Source: Mucilaginibacter sp. cycad4 (GTDB taxonomy: Bacteria > Bacteroidota > Bacteroidia > Sphingobacteriales > Sphingobacteriaceae). Taken from it: a stretch of 64,000 nucleotides of DNA. The stretch's first letter is position 1. Every line of letters starts with the position of its first letter. The notes under the pieces are model-generated. The model searched no databases. It saw only the letters and a list, made by a program, of their open reading frames with translations, and was not told the DNA's origin. Both the position numbers and the translations under genes were made by a program. This document shows positions 15,800 through 24,047 of this stretch, piece after piece. The stretch spans positions 372,001 to 436,000 of the forward strand of contig NZ_CP139559.1 in NCBI RefSeq assembly GCF_034263275.1. The letters are read 5' to 3'.

Positions 15800-16000
15800 A
15801 TGCGATATTTTCTGTGCTTTTTACTGCCACCGCTTGCCATCCTTACTACCGGCAGGATAGGTGCATTTATATTGAATATATTTTTAACCCTTTTTTTCTG
15901 GATCCCCGGCGTCATCCATTCCATCCTGGTAACCAGCGATTATTATGAGGCCAAACGCCACAGGCAACTGATGCGGGCGACAAGGCGTTACCGTTGGTAA
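15800..16000 (+). CDS. YqaE/Pmp3 family small membrane protein
   Basis: The 66-residue protein has two hydrophobic segments. MRYFLCFLLPPLAILTTGRIGAF and FILNIFLTLFFWIPGVIHSILV match the Pmp3/YqaE pattern (LPP-axxxxG, then L-T-L-xxxxPGxxHAxxV). The tail is basic. Pmp3-family peptides sit in the inner membrane and are linked to salt and stress tolerance; the exact role is unknown. A separate transcription unit. Confidence 0.9.
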   Translation: MRYFLCFLLPPLAILTTGRIGAFILNIFLTLFFWIPGVIHSILVTSDYYEAKRHRQLMRATRRYRW

Positions 16001-16129
16001 CCTTGATTATAGGATCCCCTGATATTTTGATCTGGATTATTTAGAACGGGTATTTCCTGTTTAGGACTATTCTATCAAGAAATCTTCAAATCCTAAAAAT
16101 CATGGTTCAAAATTGTCATATTTGCCACG

Positions 16130-17476
16130 ATGCAAAAAGGTAAGCTATTAATTATCGACGATGAAGAACGCCTGCGCAACTTGCTTGCGCGTATTTTACA
16201 ATTGGAAGGGCATGAGGTAATTACCGCAGGTACGGCAAAGGAAGGCTTGAAAAAGCTGCAGCAGGACACCATACACGTGGTATTAAGTGATGTTAAGCTG
16301 CCCGATATTGATGGCATTACCCTTTCTGAAACCATCAAGAAAAACTATCCTAATACCGAGATTATTGTTTTAACCGCTTACGGTACCATTAACGATGGTG
16401 TAAAAGCTATTAAAGCCGGGGCATTTGATTATATCACCAAGGGCGACGATAACGAAAAGATCATCCCGCTGGTAAGCAAGGCCATGGATAAAGCCTTGCT
16501 GCAGCAAAAAGTTGCCGAGCTGGAAAGTAAGCTGAATGATAAGTTCGGGTTTGACAGGCTAATCGGCAGATCAACCGCTATCAGTGATGTGATCAAGCTG
16601 GCTCAAAAAGTGGCCCTTACTGATACTACTGTATTATTATTGGGCGAAACCGGCACCGGCAAGGAAATTTTTGCCGAAGCTATTCACCAGGCCAGCAACC
16701 GTAGCTCAAAATCGTTTGTTGCCGTAAACTGTAGCGCTTTTACTAAAGAGTTATTGGAAAGCGAGCTGTTTGGCCACAAAGCAGGTTCGTTTACTGGTGC
16801 TGTTAAAGATAAAAAAGGCTTGTTTGAAGAAGCCAACGGCGGCACCATATTTTTAGATGAGATAGGCGAGCTTGATCATGATCTGCAAGCCAAGTTGTTG
16901 CGCGTGCTCGAATCGCAGCAGTTTATTAAAATAGGGGATACTAAACCTACCCAGGTTAATGTGCGCATCCTGGCGGCTACAAATAGAAATTTACTAAATG
17001 AGAGTAACGAAGGACATTTCCGGTCGGATTTATATTACCGTCTGTCCGTGTTCCAGATCACTTTGCCGGCCCTGCGCGAACGTAAAAAAGATATCAAATT
17101 ACTGGCAGAATACTTTATGCAGCACTTCGCGCTTAAAGTAAAAAAACAGGTAAATGTATTGAGCGATGAGTTTATCGAAAAGCTTGAAGCTTATGCCTGG
17201 CCCGGTAATATCCGCGAGTTGAAAAACGTTGTCGAGCGCGCGGTGATCCTTACGGATAGTAATGTGCTTGACGAAAGTTTATTGCCTTATGAGGTTCAAC
17301 AGCAACAGGTAAAAAGCGGTGCGCCAATTTCAGCGTTCGATCTTTCATCTGTCGAGAAACTGCATATCCAACGGGTACTCAACCATACGCATGGGAATAG
17401 GGCCGAGGCGGCACACCTGTTAAATATTGGTGTTGCAACGTTGTACAGAAAGCTTAAGGAGTACGGGTTGGAGTAA
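16130..17476 (+). CDS. NtrC-family sigma-54 response regulator
   Basis: At 448 residues it has receiver, AAA+ and Fis-type HTH domains in the NtrC order. The receiver shows DDE at 10-12, phospho-acceptor Asp54 (SDVKLPD), Thr82 and Lys104. The AAA+ domain has Walker A GETGTGKE (172-179), the sigma-54 contact loop GSFTGA (219-224, Ser in place of the usual Ala), and Walker B FLDEIGEL. The HTH is at about 408-448 ([19 protein letters not shown]). A CATATTTG box (16117-16124) fits a -7 element. It lies upstream of kdp, whose promoter has sigma-54 character, and the likely partner kinase is at 24048. Confidence 0.93.
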   Translation: MQKGKLLIIDDEERLRNLLARILQLEGHEVITAGTAKEGLKKLQQDTIHVVLSDVKLPDIDGITLSETIKKNYPNTEIIVLTAYGTINDGVKAIKAGAFDYITKGDDNEKIIPLVSKAMDKALLQQKVAELESKLNDKFGFDRLIGRSTAISDVIKLAQKVALTDTTVLLLGETGTGKEIFAEAIHQASNRSSKSFVAVNCSAFTKELLESELFGHKAGSFTGAVKDKKGLFEEANGGTIFLDEIGELDHDLQAKLLRVLESQQFIKIGDTKPTQVNVRILAATNRNLLNESNEGHFRSDLYYRLSVFQITLPALRERKKDIKLLAEYFMQHFALKVKKQVNVLSDEFIEKLEAYAWPGNIRELKNVVERAVILTDSNVLDESLLPYEVQQQQVKSGAPISAFDLSSVEKLHIQRVLNHTHGNRAEAAHLLNIGVATLYRKLKEYGLE

Positions 17477-17479
17477 GTT

Positions 17480-17513
17480 TGATTTCGGATTTCGGAATTT
17501 CGATTTCGGATTT
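17480..17513. repeat. Solo copy of the TGATTTCGG repeat
   Basis: These 34 bases differ at only two positions from the left terminal repeat (60287-60320) of the cassette between pyrR and pyrB. It starts three bases after the response-regulator stop codon. Confidence 0.85.
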
Positions 17514-17537
17514 TTTTTATTGCTCTTTAGGTACAGA

Positions 17538-17703
17538 TACTGGTCGAAGTTTAGCGATAGCGTAACTTCGTCCTAAAACAATGGAAGCATCCTGCTTCCG
17601 GGGCTACGCTGTAGCAGGCATTCAAACAACTACTTTTATGGTTAAGCTGAAAGCTTAACTCATTTTGGGACGAAGTTACGCTATCGCTAAACTTCGACCA
17701 GTA
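17538..17703. repeat. MITE-like element with 36-bp perfect inverted repeats
   Basis: 17538-17573 and 17668-17703 are exactly complementary over 36 bp, and pairing continues inward a further five bases with one G-T mismatch. The 94-bp centre contains the palindrome TTAAGCTGAAAGCTTAA (17642-17658). No open reading frame of note. It shares two exact cores with the element at 10162-10290, so it is a dispersed family. Confidence 0.9.
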
Positions 17704-17733
17704 AGCGGAGCGGCGACGATAAATACTCAAATC

Positions 17734-17772
17734 AAAAGTCTCCCCTTCAGGGAGAGATTTAGAGGGGGCTTT
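17734..17772. repeat. C-rich/G-rich palindromic element, right arm only
   Basis: AAAGTCTCCCC...GGGAGAGATTTAGAGGGGGC, the same right arm as at 15131-15170. With 17480-17513 and 17538-17703 it makes the region before kdp (17477-17931, 455 bp) a stack of three repeat families. Confidence 0.7.
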
Positions 17773-17840
17773 CCACTTTGATAATCACCTATCAAAATGA
17801 TAGTTCAATTCTCCCTAAATAAATAAAACCTCAATCTTAA

Positions 17841-17879
17841 ATCTATATAAATATTTAATAGTCAATTATTTATATAGAT
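17841..17879. promoter_or_regulatory. 13-bp perfect inverted repeat upstream of kdp
   Basis: ATCTATATAAATA (17841-17853) and its exact complement (17867-17879) with a 13-bp spacer lie about 12 bp before the -24 element. It could be a binding site for the adjacent NtrC-type regulator or another factor. Its AT-richness lowers certainty. Confidence 0.45.
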
Positions 17880-17890
17880 AATAAATTTCT

Positions 17891-17906
17891 TGGCATCCGC
17901 TTGGCA
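17891..17906 (+). promoter_or_regulatory. Candidate sigma-54 (-24/-12) promoter of kdp operon
   Basis: TGGCATCCGCTTGGCA places GG (17892-17893) exactly 10 bp before GC (17904-17905), the invariant sigma-54 spacing, with TGGCA at -24. It departs from TGGCACG-N4-TTGCA at three positions, one in the -12 box. The predicted start is near 17917, 15 bp before the first ATG. A second overlapping candidate has better half-sites but 11-bp spacing. The linked sigma-54 activator gene supports the assignment. Confidence 0.6.
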
Positions 17907-17931
17907 AAGCCCTTTGCAAAAACACATAAAA

Positions 17932-18024
17932 ATGGATGCTTTACTCACAATCGCTTACCTGGCCACATTTGTAGTGGTATTCTGGGTCTTTTTTAAATCT
18001 GTAACCTACTTCGAAAAAATCTAA
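17932..18024 (+). CDS. 30-residue membrane peptide at head of kdp operon
   Basis: The frame MDALLTIAYLATFVVVFWVF continues FKSVTYFEKI and stops. It is a single transmembrane helix with a short basic/acidic C-terminus. It ends four bases before kdpF and begins just after the sigma-54-type promoter, so it would be the first translated product of the operon. Its look is KdpF-like, but kdpF is clearly the next frame. I know no name for it. Translation is inferred from position and hydrophobicity. Confidence 0.55.
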   Translation: MDALLTIAYLATFVVVFWVFFKSVTYFEKI

Positions 18025-18028
18025 CACC

Positions 18029-18106
18029 ATGGCAGCACTATTCATTGTAGCAGTAGCCGTGTTCATTTACATGGTATACGTACTCCTTAAACCCGAAAAA
18101 TTTTAA
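18029..18106 (+). CDS. kdpF: KdpF small subunit
   Basis: The 25-residue peptide MAALFIVAVAVFIYMVYVLL-KPEKF is one membrane helix ending in the L-x-x-P-E-x-F motif seen at KdpF C-termini. It ends nine bases before kdpA. KdpF stabilises the KdpFABC complex. Too short for routine gene callers. Confidence 0.85.
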   Translation: MAALFIVAVAVFIYMVYVLLKPEKF

Positions 18107-18115
18107 CATTAAACT

Positions 18116-19831
18116 ATGAACACTGAACTTACGGGTGTAATTTTCACCTACCTGCTCACCTTAGCAATTGCCATTCCCCTTGGCCGTTACATGGCTAAAG
18201 TTTTTAAGGGCGAAAAAACCTGGCTCGATTTTATGGCCCCGCTCGATCGCCTCATTTTTCGCTTCAGCGGCATCGATACCAAACGCGAAATGAACTGGAA
18301 ACAGCACCTGCTGGCCCTGCTCACCATCAACAGCGTTTGGTTAATATATGCCTTTGTATGTCTGATGGCACAAGACCACCTACCCCTTAACCCTGACGCC
18401 AATCCGGGCCAGTCGCCTGATACTGCTTTCAATACCGCCATCAGCTTTTTAGTGAACTGCAATCTGCAGCACTACTCAGGCGAAAGTGGCGCTACCTACT
18501 TTACACAGCATTTTGTATTCATGTTCCTGCATTTTGTATCGGCCGCAACAGGTATTGCCGCGCTGGTAGTTGTTTTCAGGGCCATGAAAGATAAGGTTAC
18601 CGACAAGCTGGGTAACTTTTGGGAGTACTTTGTGAAATCTATCACCCGCGTATTATTGCCTATCTCTTTTGTTATAGCTGTAATCTTCGCATTTAACGGC
18701 ATGACCACCAGCTATGCCGGCAAAGATACTTTTATCAGCATGCAGGGCGATACCGTTCACGTATCCCGCGGACCGGTTGCTGCCTTAGTCGCTATTAAAC
18801 ATTTGGGTACAAATGGTGGCGGCTGGTTCGGTGCCAACTCTGCCCACCCAATCGAAAATCCCAACTACTTAACCAATACTGTTGAGCTGGTAGCGCAGGT
18901 AGTTATTCCTATTGCTTTGGTATTTGCACTGGGTTTTTATCTCAATAAAAAGAAATTCGCCTACGTGATCTTCGGTGTAATGACGCTGGGCATGTTGATG
19001 CTGATGGTCCCGACCATGAATGCCGAGCTGCATGGCAACCCTGCTATTGCTAAAATGGGCGTGAGCCAGGCCACAGGCGCAATGGAAGGTAAGGAAGTAA
19101 GGTTTGGCCCGGCAAACTCGGCTTACTGGAGTATTATGACCACCATTATCTCCACCGGATCGGTAAACTCCATGCATGACAGCGCCATGCCGGTTTCGGG
19201 CACTATGATGATGCTGGGCATGATGATTAACTGTTTTTATGGCGGTTGTGGGGTTGGCTTCCTTAACTTCTACATATTTATCATAGTTGCCGTATTTATT
19301 TCGGGCTTGATGGTTGGTCGTACTCCGGAGTTTTTGGGACGAAAGATAGAGGCGCGCGAAATGAAGATCGCTTCACTTATTGCGTTGCTGCATCCTTTTA
19401 TCATATTGGTTGGCCTCGCCATTTCATCATACTTTATTGTGCATGCGGCCGGTGCTGATTGGGCTGTTAAACCATCTTCATGGTTAAATAATCCCGGTAA
19501 CCACGGCTTTTCCGAAATGTTGTATGAGTACACCTCGGCAGCAGCCAACAATGGTTCGGGCTTTGAGGGTTTGGGTGATGGTAATATCTTCTGGAACTAT
19601 ACCACCGGTATCGTGATGGTATTAGGCAGGTTCCTGCCAATAATTGGTCCGCTGGCCATAGCAGGATTATTAGCCAATAAGAAATATATACCAGAGTCCG
19701 CCGGTACGCTGAAGAGTGATACCTCGACCTTTGGGCTGATGATCTTCGCGGTAATTATGATCATTGCTGCATTATCATTCTTTCCGGCATTAGCTTTAGG
19801 TCCGATTGCTGAACATTTTTCATTAAAATAA
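18116..19831 (+). CDS. kdpA: Potassium-transporting ATPase KdpA subunit
   Basis: The 571-residue protein is full length for KdpA, the K+-channel-like subunit of KdpFABC. It has about ten membrane spans and the four pore-loop regions: NTAISFLVNCNLQHYSGESG, AIKHLGTNGGGWFGANSAHP, TIISTGSVNSMHDSAMP and SAAANNGSGFEGL. These carry the selectivity-filter glycines. It imports K+ with high affinity when coupled to KdpB ATP hydrolysis. It follows kdpF by nine bases and is followed by a palindromic repeat before kdpB. Confidence 0.97.
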   Translation: MNTELTGVIFTYLLTLAIAIPLGRYMAKVFKGEKTWLDFMAPLDRLIFRFSGIDTKREMNWKQHLLALLTINSVWLIYAFVCLMAQDHLPLNPDANPGQSPDTAFNTAISFLVNCNLQHYSGESGATYFTQHFVFMFLHFVSAATGIAALVVVFRAMKDKVTDKLGNFWEYFVKSITRVLLPISFVIAVIFAFNGMTTSYAGKDTFISMQGDTVHVSRGPVAALVAIKHLGTNGGGWFGANSAHPIENPNYLTNTVELVAQVVIPIALVFALGFYLNKKKFAYVIFGVMTLGMLMLMVPTMNAELHGNPAIAKMGVSQATGAMEGKEVRFGPANSAYWSIMTTIISTGSVNSMHDSAMPVSGTMMMLGMMINCFYGGCGVGFLNFYIFIIVAVFISGLMVGRTPEFLGRKIEAREMKIASLIALLHPFIILVGLAISSYFIVHAAGADWAVKPSSWLNNPGNHGFSEMLYEYTSAAANNGSGFEGLGDGNIFWNYTTGIVMVLGRFLPIIGPLAIAGLLANKKYIPESAGTLKSDTSTFGLMIFAVIMIIAALSFFPALALGPIAEHFSLK

Positions 19832-19917
19832 ACACCCCTCCTAAATCCTCCCCGAAAGGGAGGACTTTAAAAAGTAAATCAAAAAGTCTCCCCCCTGGGG
19901 GGAGATTTAGAGGGGGT
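19832..19917. repeat. C-rich/G-rich palindromic element between kdpA and kdpB
   Basis: Left arm CACCCCTCCTAAATCCTCCC with GGGAGGACTTT, and right arm AAAGTCTCCCCCC with GGGGGGAGATTTAGAGGGGG. Two hairpins that also pair with one another. It fills the whole kdpA-kdpB gap and may attenuate or stabilise the transcript. Confidence 0.8.
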
Positions 19918-19930
19918 AAAACCATAAATC

Positions 19931-22021
19931 ATGAACTCAAATCAAAATACATTGTTCCAGGGTGATCAGATGAAGGATGCTTTAAAGCAGTCCTTCATCA
20001 AGTTAAACCCACGTGTGCTGTTTCGGAACCCGGTAATGTTCACCGTGGAGATAGGTACCGTTGTAATGCTCATTGTGAGCATATTTTCGCTTACTAATAA
20101 AGGGCAGGGTAGCTTTGCCTACAACTTTACGGTATTCATTATATTATTATTAACCGTACTGTTTGCCAACTTTGCCGAGGCCATTGCCGAAGCACGCGGT
20201 AAAGCCCAGGCCGAAAGCCTCCGCAAAACCCGCGAAGAAACACCTGCCCGCCTGCTGGTTAACGGCAAGGAGGAAAGGGTAATGTCGTCACAACTTAAAA
20301 AAGGCGATGTTTTCATCTGTGAAACCGGTGATAATATCCCGACTGACGGTGAGATTATTGAAGGTATTGCCACCATTGATGAATCGGCCATCACAGGCGA
20401 ATCAGCCCCTGTGATCCGTGAGGCCGGTGGCGATAAATCATCTGTAACAGGTGGTACCAAAGTACTGTCTGACAGGATAAAAGTACTGGTTACTACCCAG
20501 CCCGGCGAAAGCTTTTTGGACAAGATGATTGCTTTGGTTGAAGGTGCATCACGCCAGAAAACCCCTAATGAGATAGCATTGACCATTTTGCTGGCCGGCT
20601 TTACACTGATCTTCGTTATTGTATGTGTTACGCTGAAACCTTTTGGTGATTATTCCAATACGCCCATTACTATAGCTGCTTTTATATCGTTGTTTGTTTG
20701 TTTGATCCCTACCACTATCGGTGGCCTTTTATCGGCCATCGGTATTGCCGGGATGGACAGGGCCTTACGTGCCAACGTGATCACAAAATCAGGTAAAGCC
20801 GTTGAAACTGCCGGCGATTTGGATACCTTATTGCTGGATAAAACCGGTACTATTACCATCGGTAACCGTAAAGCAACGAGCTTTTACCCAACAGCCGGTG
20901 TAAACGAGCAAGATTTTCTAATGGCATGCGTATTAAGCTCGCTGGCAGATGAAACGCCTGAAGGTAAGTCAATTGTTGAATTGAGCCTCACCCCGGCCCT
21001 CTCCGGGGGAGAAGGAGAAAGAATCAAGCTGCTTAGAATAGTAGAAGATTATAAAGCCCTCCCTTCCGGGGAGGGTTTGGGAGGGGCTGGTACTTTCATC
21101 AAATTCACTGCCGAAACGCGCTCAAGCGGTTTAGATACTCATGATGGTTTACGTATCCGTAAAGGCGCATTTGATTCTATCCGTAACATCGCTTTAAAGG
21201 CTGGCAACCCATTCCCCGCCGATGTTGAAGAGAATGTTAAAAAGATCTCATCAAACGATGGTACCCCGCTGGTTGTATCGCAAAATGAAAAGATCATGGG
21301 TGTTATCGAACTGCAGGACATTATTAAAACCGGTATTGCCGAACGTTTTGAGCGCCTGCGCAAAATGGGTGTTAAAACCGTAATGGTTACCGGCGATAAT
21401 CCGCTTACGGCCAAATTTATTGCTGAGAAGGCTGGTGTGGATGATTTTATTGCCGAGGCGAAGCCGGAAGATAAAATGAACTACATTAAAAAAGAACAGC
21501 AGGGTGGTAAACTGGTTGCCATGATGGGCGACGGTACCAACGATGCCCCTGCTCTTGCCCAGGCCGATGTTGGCGTGGCTATGAACAGCGGTACGCAAGC
21601 CGCTAAAGAAGCCGGTAATATGGTTGACCTGGATAACGACCCGACCAAGCTGATTGAAATTGTGGAAATAGGCAAACAATTATTAATGACCCGCGGTACA
21701 TTGACCACTTTCAGTATCGCTAATGACGTAGCCAAATACTTCGCCATTGTTCCGGCGCTGTTTATGGTATCAATGCCGGCTTTAAAGGCACTAAATATCA
21801 TGGACCTGCACAGCCCACAATCGGCTATATTATCGGCAGTGATATTTAACGCTATTATTATTCCGTTGCTGATACCGTTGGCTTTGCGTGGTGTCGAATA
21901 CAAACCAATAGGTGCAAGCGCCCTGTTACGCCGTAACCTGCTCATTTATGGTTTAGGCGGTATCCTGATACCATTTATTGGTATTAAATTAATTGATTTA
22001 GCTGTTGCACTTTTTATATAA
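19931..22021 (+). CDS. kdpB: Potassium-transporting ATPase KdpB subunit with in-frame repeat insertion
   Basis: The 696-residue P-type ATPase drives K+ uptake. It has the TGES actuator motif (AITGESAPV), Asp303 in DKTGT, the KGA nucleotide-binding motif (RIRKGAFDS), MVTGDN and [11 protein letters not shown] hinge motifs and seven spans. All catalytic motifs are intact. Residues 352-388, between the conserved [12 protein letters not shown] and [12 protein letters not shown] blocks, are encoded by a copy of the intergenic palindromic repeat and are about 19 residues longer than the E. coli counterpart (37 versus 18). This places extra glycine-rich sequence in the nucleotide-binding domain. Activity is expected but unproven. 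Confidence 0.96.
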   Translation: MNSNQNTLFQGDQMKDALKQSFIKLNPRVLFRNPVMFTVEIGTVVMLIVSIFSLTNKGQGSFAYNFTVFIILLLTVLFANFAEAIAEARGKAQAESLRKTREETPARLLVNGKEERVMSSQLKKGDVFICETGDNIPTDGEIIEGIATIDESAITGESAPVIREAGGDKSSVTGGTKVLSDRIKVLVTTQPGESFLDKMIALVEGASRQKTPNEIALTILLAGFTLIFVIVCVTLKPFGDYSNTPITIAAFISLFVCLIPTTIGGLLSAIGIAGMDRALRANVITKSGKAVETAGDLDTLLLDKTGTITIGNRKATSFYPTAGVNEQDFLMACVLSSLADETPEGKSIVELSLTPALSGGEGERIKLLRIVEDYKALPSGEGLGGAGTFIKFTAETRSSGLDTHDGLRIRKGAFDSIRNIALKAGNPFPADVEENVKKISSNDGTPLVVSQNEKIMGVIELQDIIKTGIAERFERLRKMGVKTVMVTGDNPLTAKFIAEKAGVDDFIAEAKPEDKMNYIKKEQQGGKLVAMMGDGTNDAPALAQADVGVAMNSGTQAAKEAGNMVDLDNDPTKLIEIVEIGKQLLMTRGTLTTFSIANDVAKYFAIVPALFMVSMPALKALNIMDLHSPQSAILSAVIFNAIIIPLLIPLALRGVEYKPIGASALLRRNLLIYGLGGILIPFIGIKLIDLAVALFI
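20984..21094. repeat. Palindromic repeat inserted in frame within kdpB
   Basis: Left hairpin CTCACCCCGGCCCTCTCCGG...GGAGAAGGAG and right hairpin AAAGCCCTCCC...GGGGAGGG...GGGAGGGGCT have the arms seen in intergenic copies, separated by about 40 bp. The reading frame stays open through all of it, coding the peptide [11 protein letters not shown] at the left and [12 protein letters not shown] at the right. Confidence 0.85.
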
Positions 22022-22024
22022 TAT

Positions 22025-22102
22025 AGATGTGAGATTTGAGACAGGAACTTGTCTTATTTTATATCCCTGTATCCAAGATCTCACGTCTCAAATCTCATAT
22101 CT
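22025..22102. repeat. Inverted repeat between kdpB and kdpC
   Basis: AGATGTGAGATTTGAGAC (22025-22042) is complementary at 17 of 18 positions to 22085-22102. It occupies the 97-bp gap. The arms are unrelated to the other repeat families in this window. Confidence 0.75.
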
Positions 22103-22118
22103 CAAATCTAAAAAGAAA

Positions 22119-22682
22119 ATGAAAACATATTTGTTGCCATCCATCAAGCTTACTTTAATCCTCATTGTATTATTAGCAGGCATATATCCTTTAGCTATAG
22201 CTGGTATCGGTAAATTTACTCCGGGCAAAGGCGATGGTGAAACCATTGCTTACAAAGGCCGGGTAGTTGGTTATGCCAACATTGGCCAAAAATTTACTAA
22301 AGACGAATACTTTTGGGGCCGTCCATCGGCAGTTGATTATAATGCTGCGGGTTCGGGAGGTTCAAACAAAGGCTCTTCAAACCCCGATTATCTGAAACAG
22401 GTTGAAGGCCGAATTGAAGATTTCCTGAAGCACAATCCCGGTGTAACCCGTTCACAGATCCCTGCCGAACTGGTTACCGCATCGGGCAGCGGACTGGATC
22501 CTGATCTTTCACCCGCCGGTGCGCGGGTACAGGTTGCCCGTGTGGCTAAAGCCCGTGGTTTATCGGCCGATGCTTTAACCAAACTGGTTAATGAGCATAC
22601 AGAGCAACCGTTGTTTGGTTTGTTTGGCCCGGCTAAGGTGAATGTGTTGAAATTAAATGTGGCACTGGATGAGATGAAATAG
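22119..22682 (+). CDS. kdpC: Potassium-transporting ATPase KdpC subunit
   Basis: The start is the ATG of MKTYLLPSIKLTLILIVLLAG; a longer frame from 22005 would read through the repeat and kdpB end. The 187-residue protein has one N-terminal span then the KdpC ectodomain, with QKFTKDEYFWGRPSAVDYNA, SNPDYLKQVEGR, ASGSGLDPDLSPAGARVQVARVA and the C-terminal LFGLFGPAKVNVLKLNVAL. It stabilises the KdpFABC complex on the periplasmic side. Third structural gene of the operon. Confidence 0.96.
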   Translation: MKTYLLPSIKLTLILIVLLAGIYPLAIAGIGKFTPGKGDGETIAYKGRVVGYANIGQKFTKDEYFWGRPSAVDYNAAGSGGSNKGSSNPDYLKQVEGRIEDFLKHNPGVTRSQIPAELVTASGSGLDPDLSPAGARVQVARVAKARGLSADALTKLVNEHTEQPLFGLFGPAKVNVLKLNVALDEMK

Positions 22683-22909
22683 GCCCCACCTAAATCCTCC
22701 CCGGAAGGGAGGACTTTGATTTGCAAATTGAGGCCGTTGACACCAACAACCATCAGACAAGGCGCACGGAATGTTAATTGAAAAGCATAAGTTGTTGGTG
22801 ACAACACCAACAACGGCTGAAGAATAAAAAGCGCACAGCATTAATAGCTGTATATATAATCGATAATTTTAAAGTCTCCCCCTACCGGGGGAGATTTAGA
22901 GGGGGCTTA
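22682..22909. repeat. Composite repeat between kdpC and kdpD half
   Basis: C-rich/G-rich arms at 22682-22719 and 22871-22909 flank another repeat at 22735-22817, whose 29-bp core (GCCGTTGTTGGTG...AACTT on the minus strand) is identical to 43510-43538. The flanking arms look split apart by the inner element, suggesting one repeat inserted into the other. Confidence 0.75.
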
Positions 22910-22914
22910 GCCTT

Positions 22915-24045
22915 ATGAACGAAGACACCAAAGAGCAATCAGTTGAACATTTCCTGGAGCTGATCAAAAAATCGCGCCGGGGGAAGTTCAAGGTATATAT
23001 AGGCATGAGCGCCGGGGTAGGCAAAACCTACCGCATGTTGCTGGAGGCCCAGGCTTTGATGCGTAATGGTATCGACGTTAAAATAGGTTACATTGAAACC
23101 CATAACCGTAAGGAAACGCATGCCCTGCTTGAAGGGCTGCCCATAATACCACGCCGCAAACTGTTTTACAAGGGGAAGGAACTGGAGGAAATGGATTTAA
23201 AAGCGATTATCAGCCTAAGGCCCGAGGTAGTAATAGTTGATGAACTGGCCCATACCAATATTGAAGGCAGCAGCAACGAAAAGCGCTGGCAGGATGTACT
23301 GGAGATCCTGAACGCGGGTATTAACGTGATCAGCGCGGTGAACATACAGCACATGGAAAGTCTTAACGAAGAAGTGCAGCGCATAACCGGTGCCACCATC
23401 AATGAGCGTGTGCCCGACAAAGTTTTGCAACTGGCCGATGAGGTGGTGAACATCGACCTTACCGCCGATGAGCTGATTGACCGTCTTAAAGAAGGTAAGA
23501 TTTATGACGAGAAGAAGATTCCGACTGCGCTCAGCAACTTTTTTCAGGCAGAAAGAATATTGCAATTGCGTGAGCTGGCCCTGCGCGAAGTGGCCCACCA
23601 GGTTGAGCGGAAGATAGATATTGAAGTACCTAAAACCATTAAGTTGCGGCCCGAGCTGTTTTTGGCCTGTATCAGCACCAATGATGAGTCGGCTAAGGTC
23701 ATTATCCGTAAAACGGCAAGGTTATCATCATATTATCGTTCCAAATGGTATTTGTTGTATGTGCAAACCTCGCGCGAGAGCAGTGATAAGATTAACTTAG
23801 CCGCGCAAAGGCACCTTATTAATAACATGAAGCTTGCTACGCAACTGGGAGGTGAAGTGCTGAAGGTAAAAGACGATAATGTAGCCCGCACCATTTGGGA
23901 AACCGCCGAAAAATATGACATCACCACGATTTGTATTGGCAAGCCGCGGTTTAAATTTTACCAGCTTATCATGAAAACAGCTGTGTTTACACAGCTACTG
24001 AATAAAATGTCGAAAACTGATATTGACCTTGTAATACTTTCATAA
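22915..24045 (+). CDS. KdpD N-terminal half: sensor without kinase domain
   Basis: This 376-residue protein matches only the cytoplasmic N-terminal part of KdpD. The KdpD sensor domain (about 20-230) has Walker A GMSAGVGKT (30-38), VIVDELAHTN and SAVNIQHMESLNE. A USP-like domain follows (about 248-375, LFLACISTNDESAKVIIRKTA, TTICIGKPRFK). No membrane segment, dimerisation helix or ATPase domain is present, so it cannot phosphorylate by itself. It lies two bases before the histidine kinase gene and probably senses K+ or ATP state for that kinase. Confidence 0.93.
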   Translation: MNEDTKEQSVEHFLELIKKSRRGKFKVYIGMSAGVGKTYRMLLEAQALMRNGIDVKIGYIETHNRKETHALLEGLPIIPRRKLFYKGKELEEMDLKAIISLRPEVVIVDELAHTNIEGSSNEKRWQDVLEILNAGINVISAVNIQHMESLNEEVQRITGATINERVPDKVLQLADEVVNIDLTADELIDRLKEGKIYDEKKIPTALSNFFQAERILQLRELALREVAHQVERKIDIEVPKTIKLRPELFLACISTNDESAKVIIRKTARLSSYYRSKWYLLYVQTSRESSDKINLAAQRHLINNMKLATQLGGEVLKVKDDNVARTIWETAEKYDITTICIGKPRFKFYQLIMKTAVFTQLLNKMSKTDIDLVILS

Positions 24046-24047
24046 CC

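Noticed and set aside
22005..22118. Longer KdpC N-terminus
   Set aside because: The extra codons run through the kdpB end and an inverted repeat; the ATG at 22119 begins the usual KdpC membrane helix.
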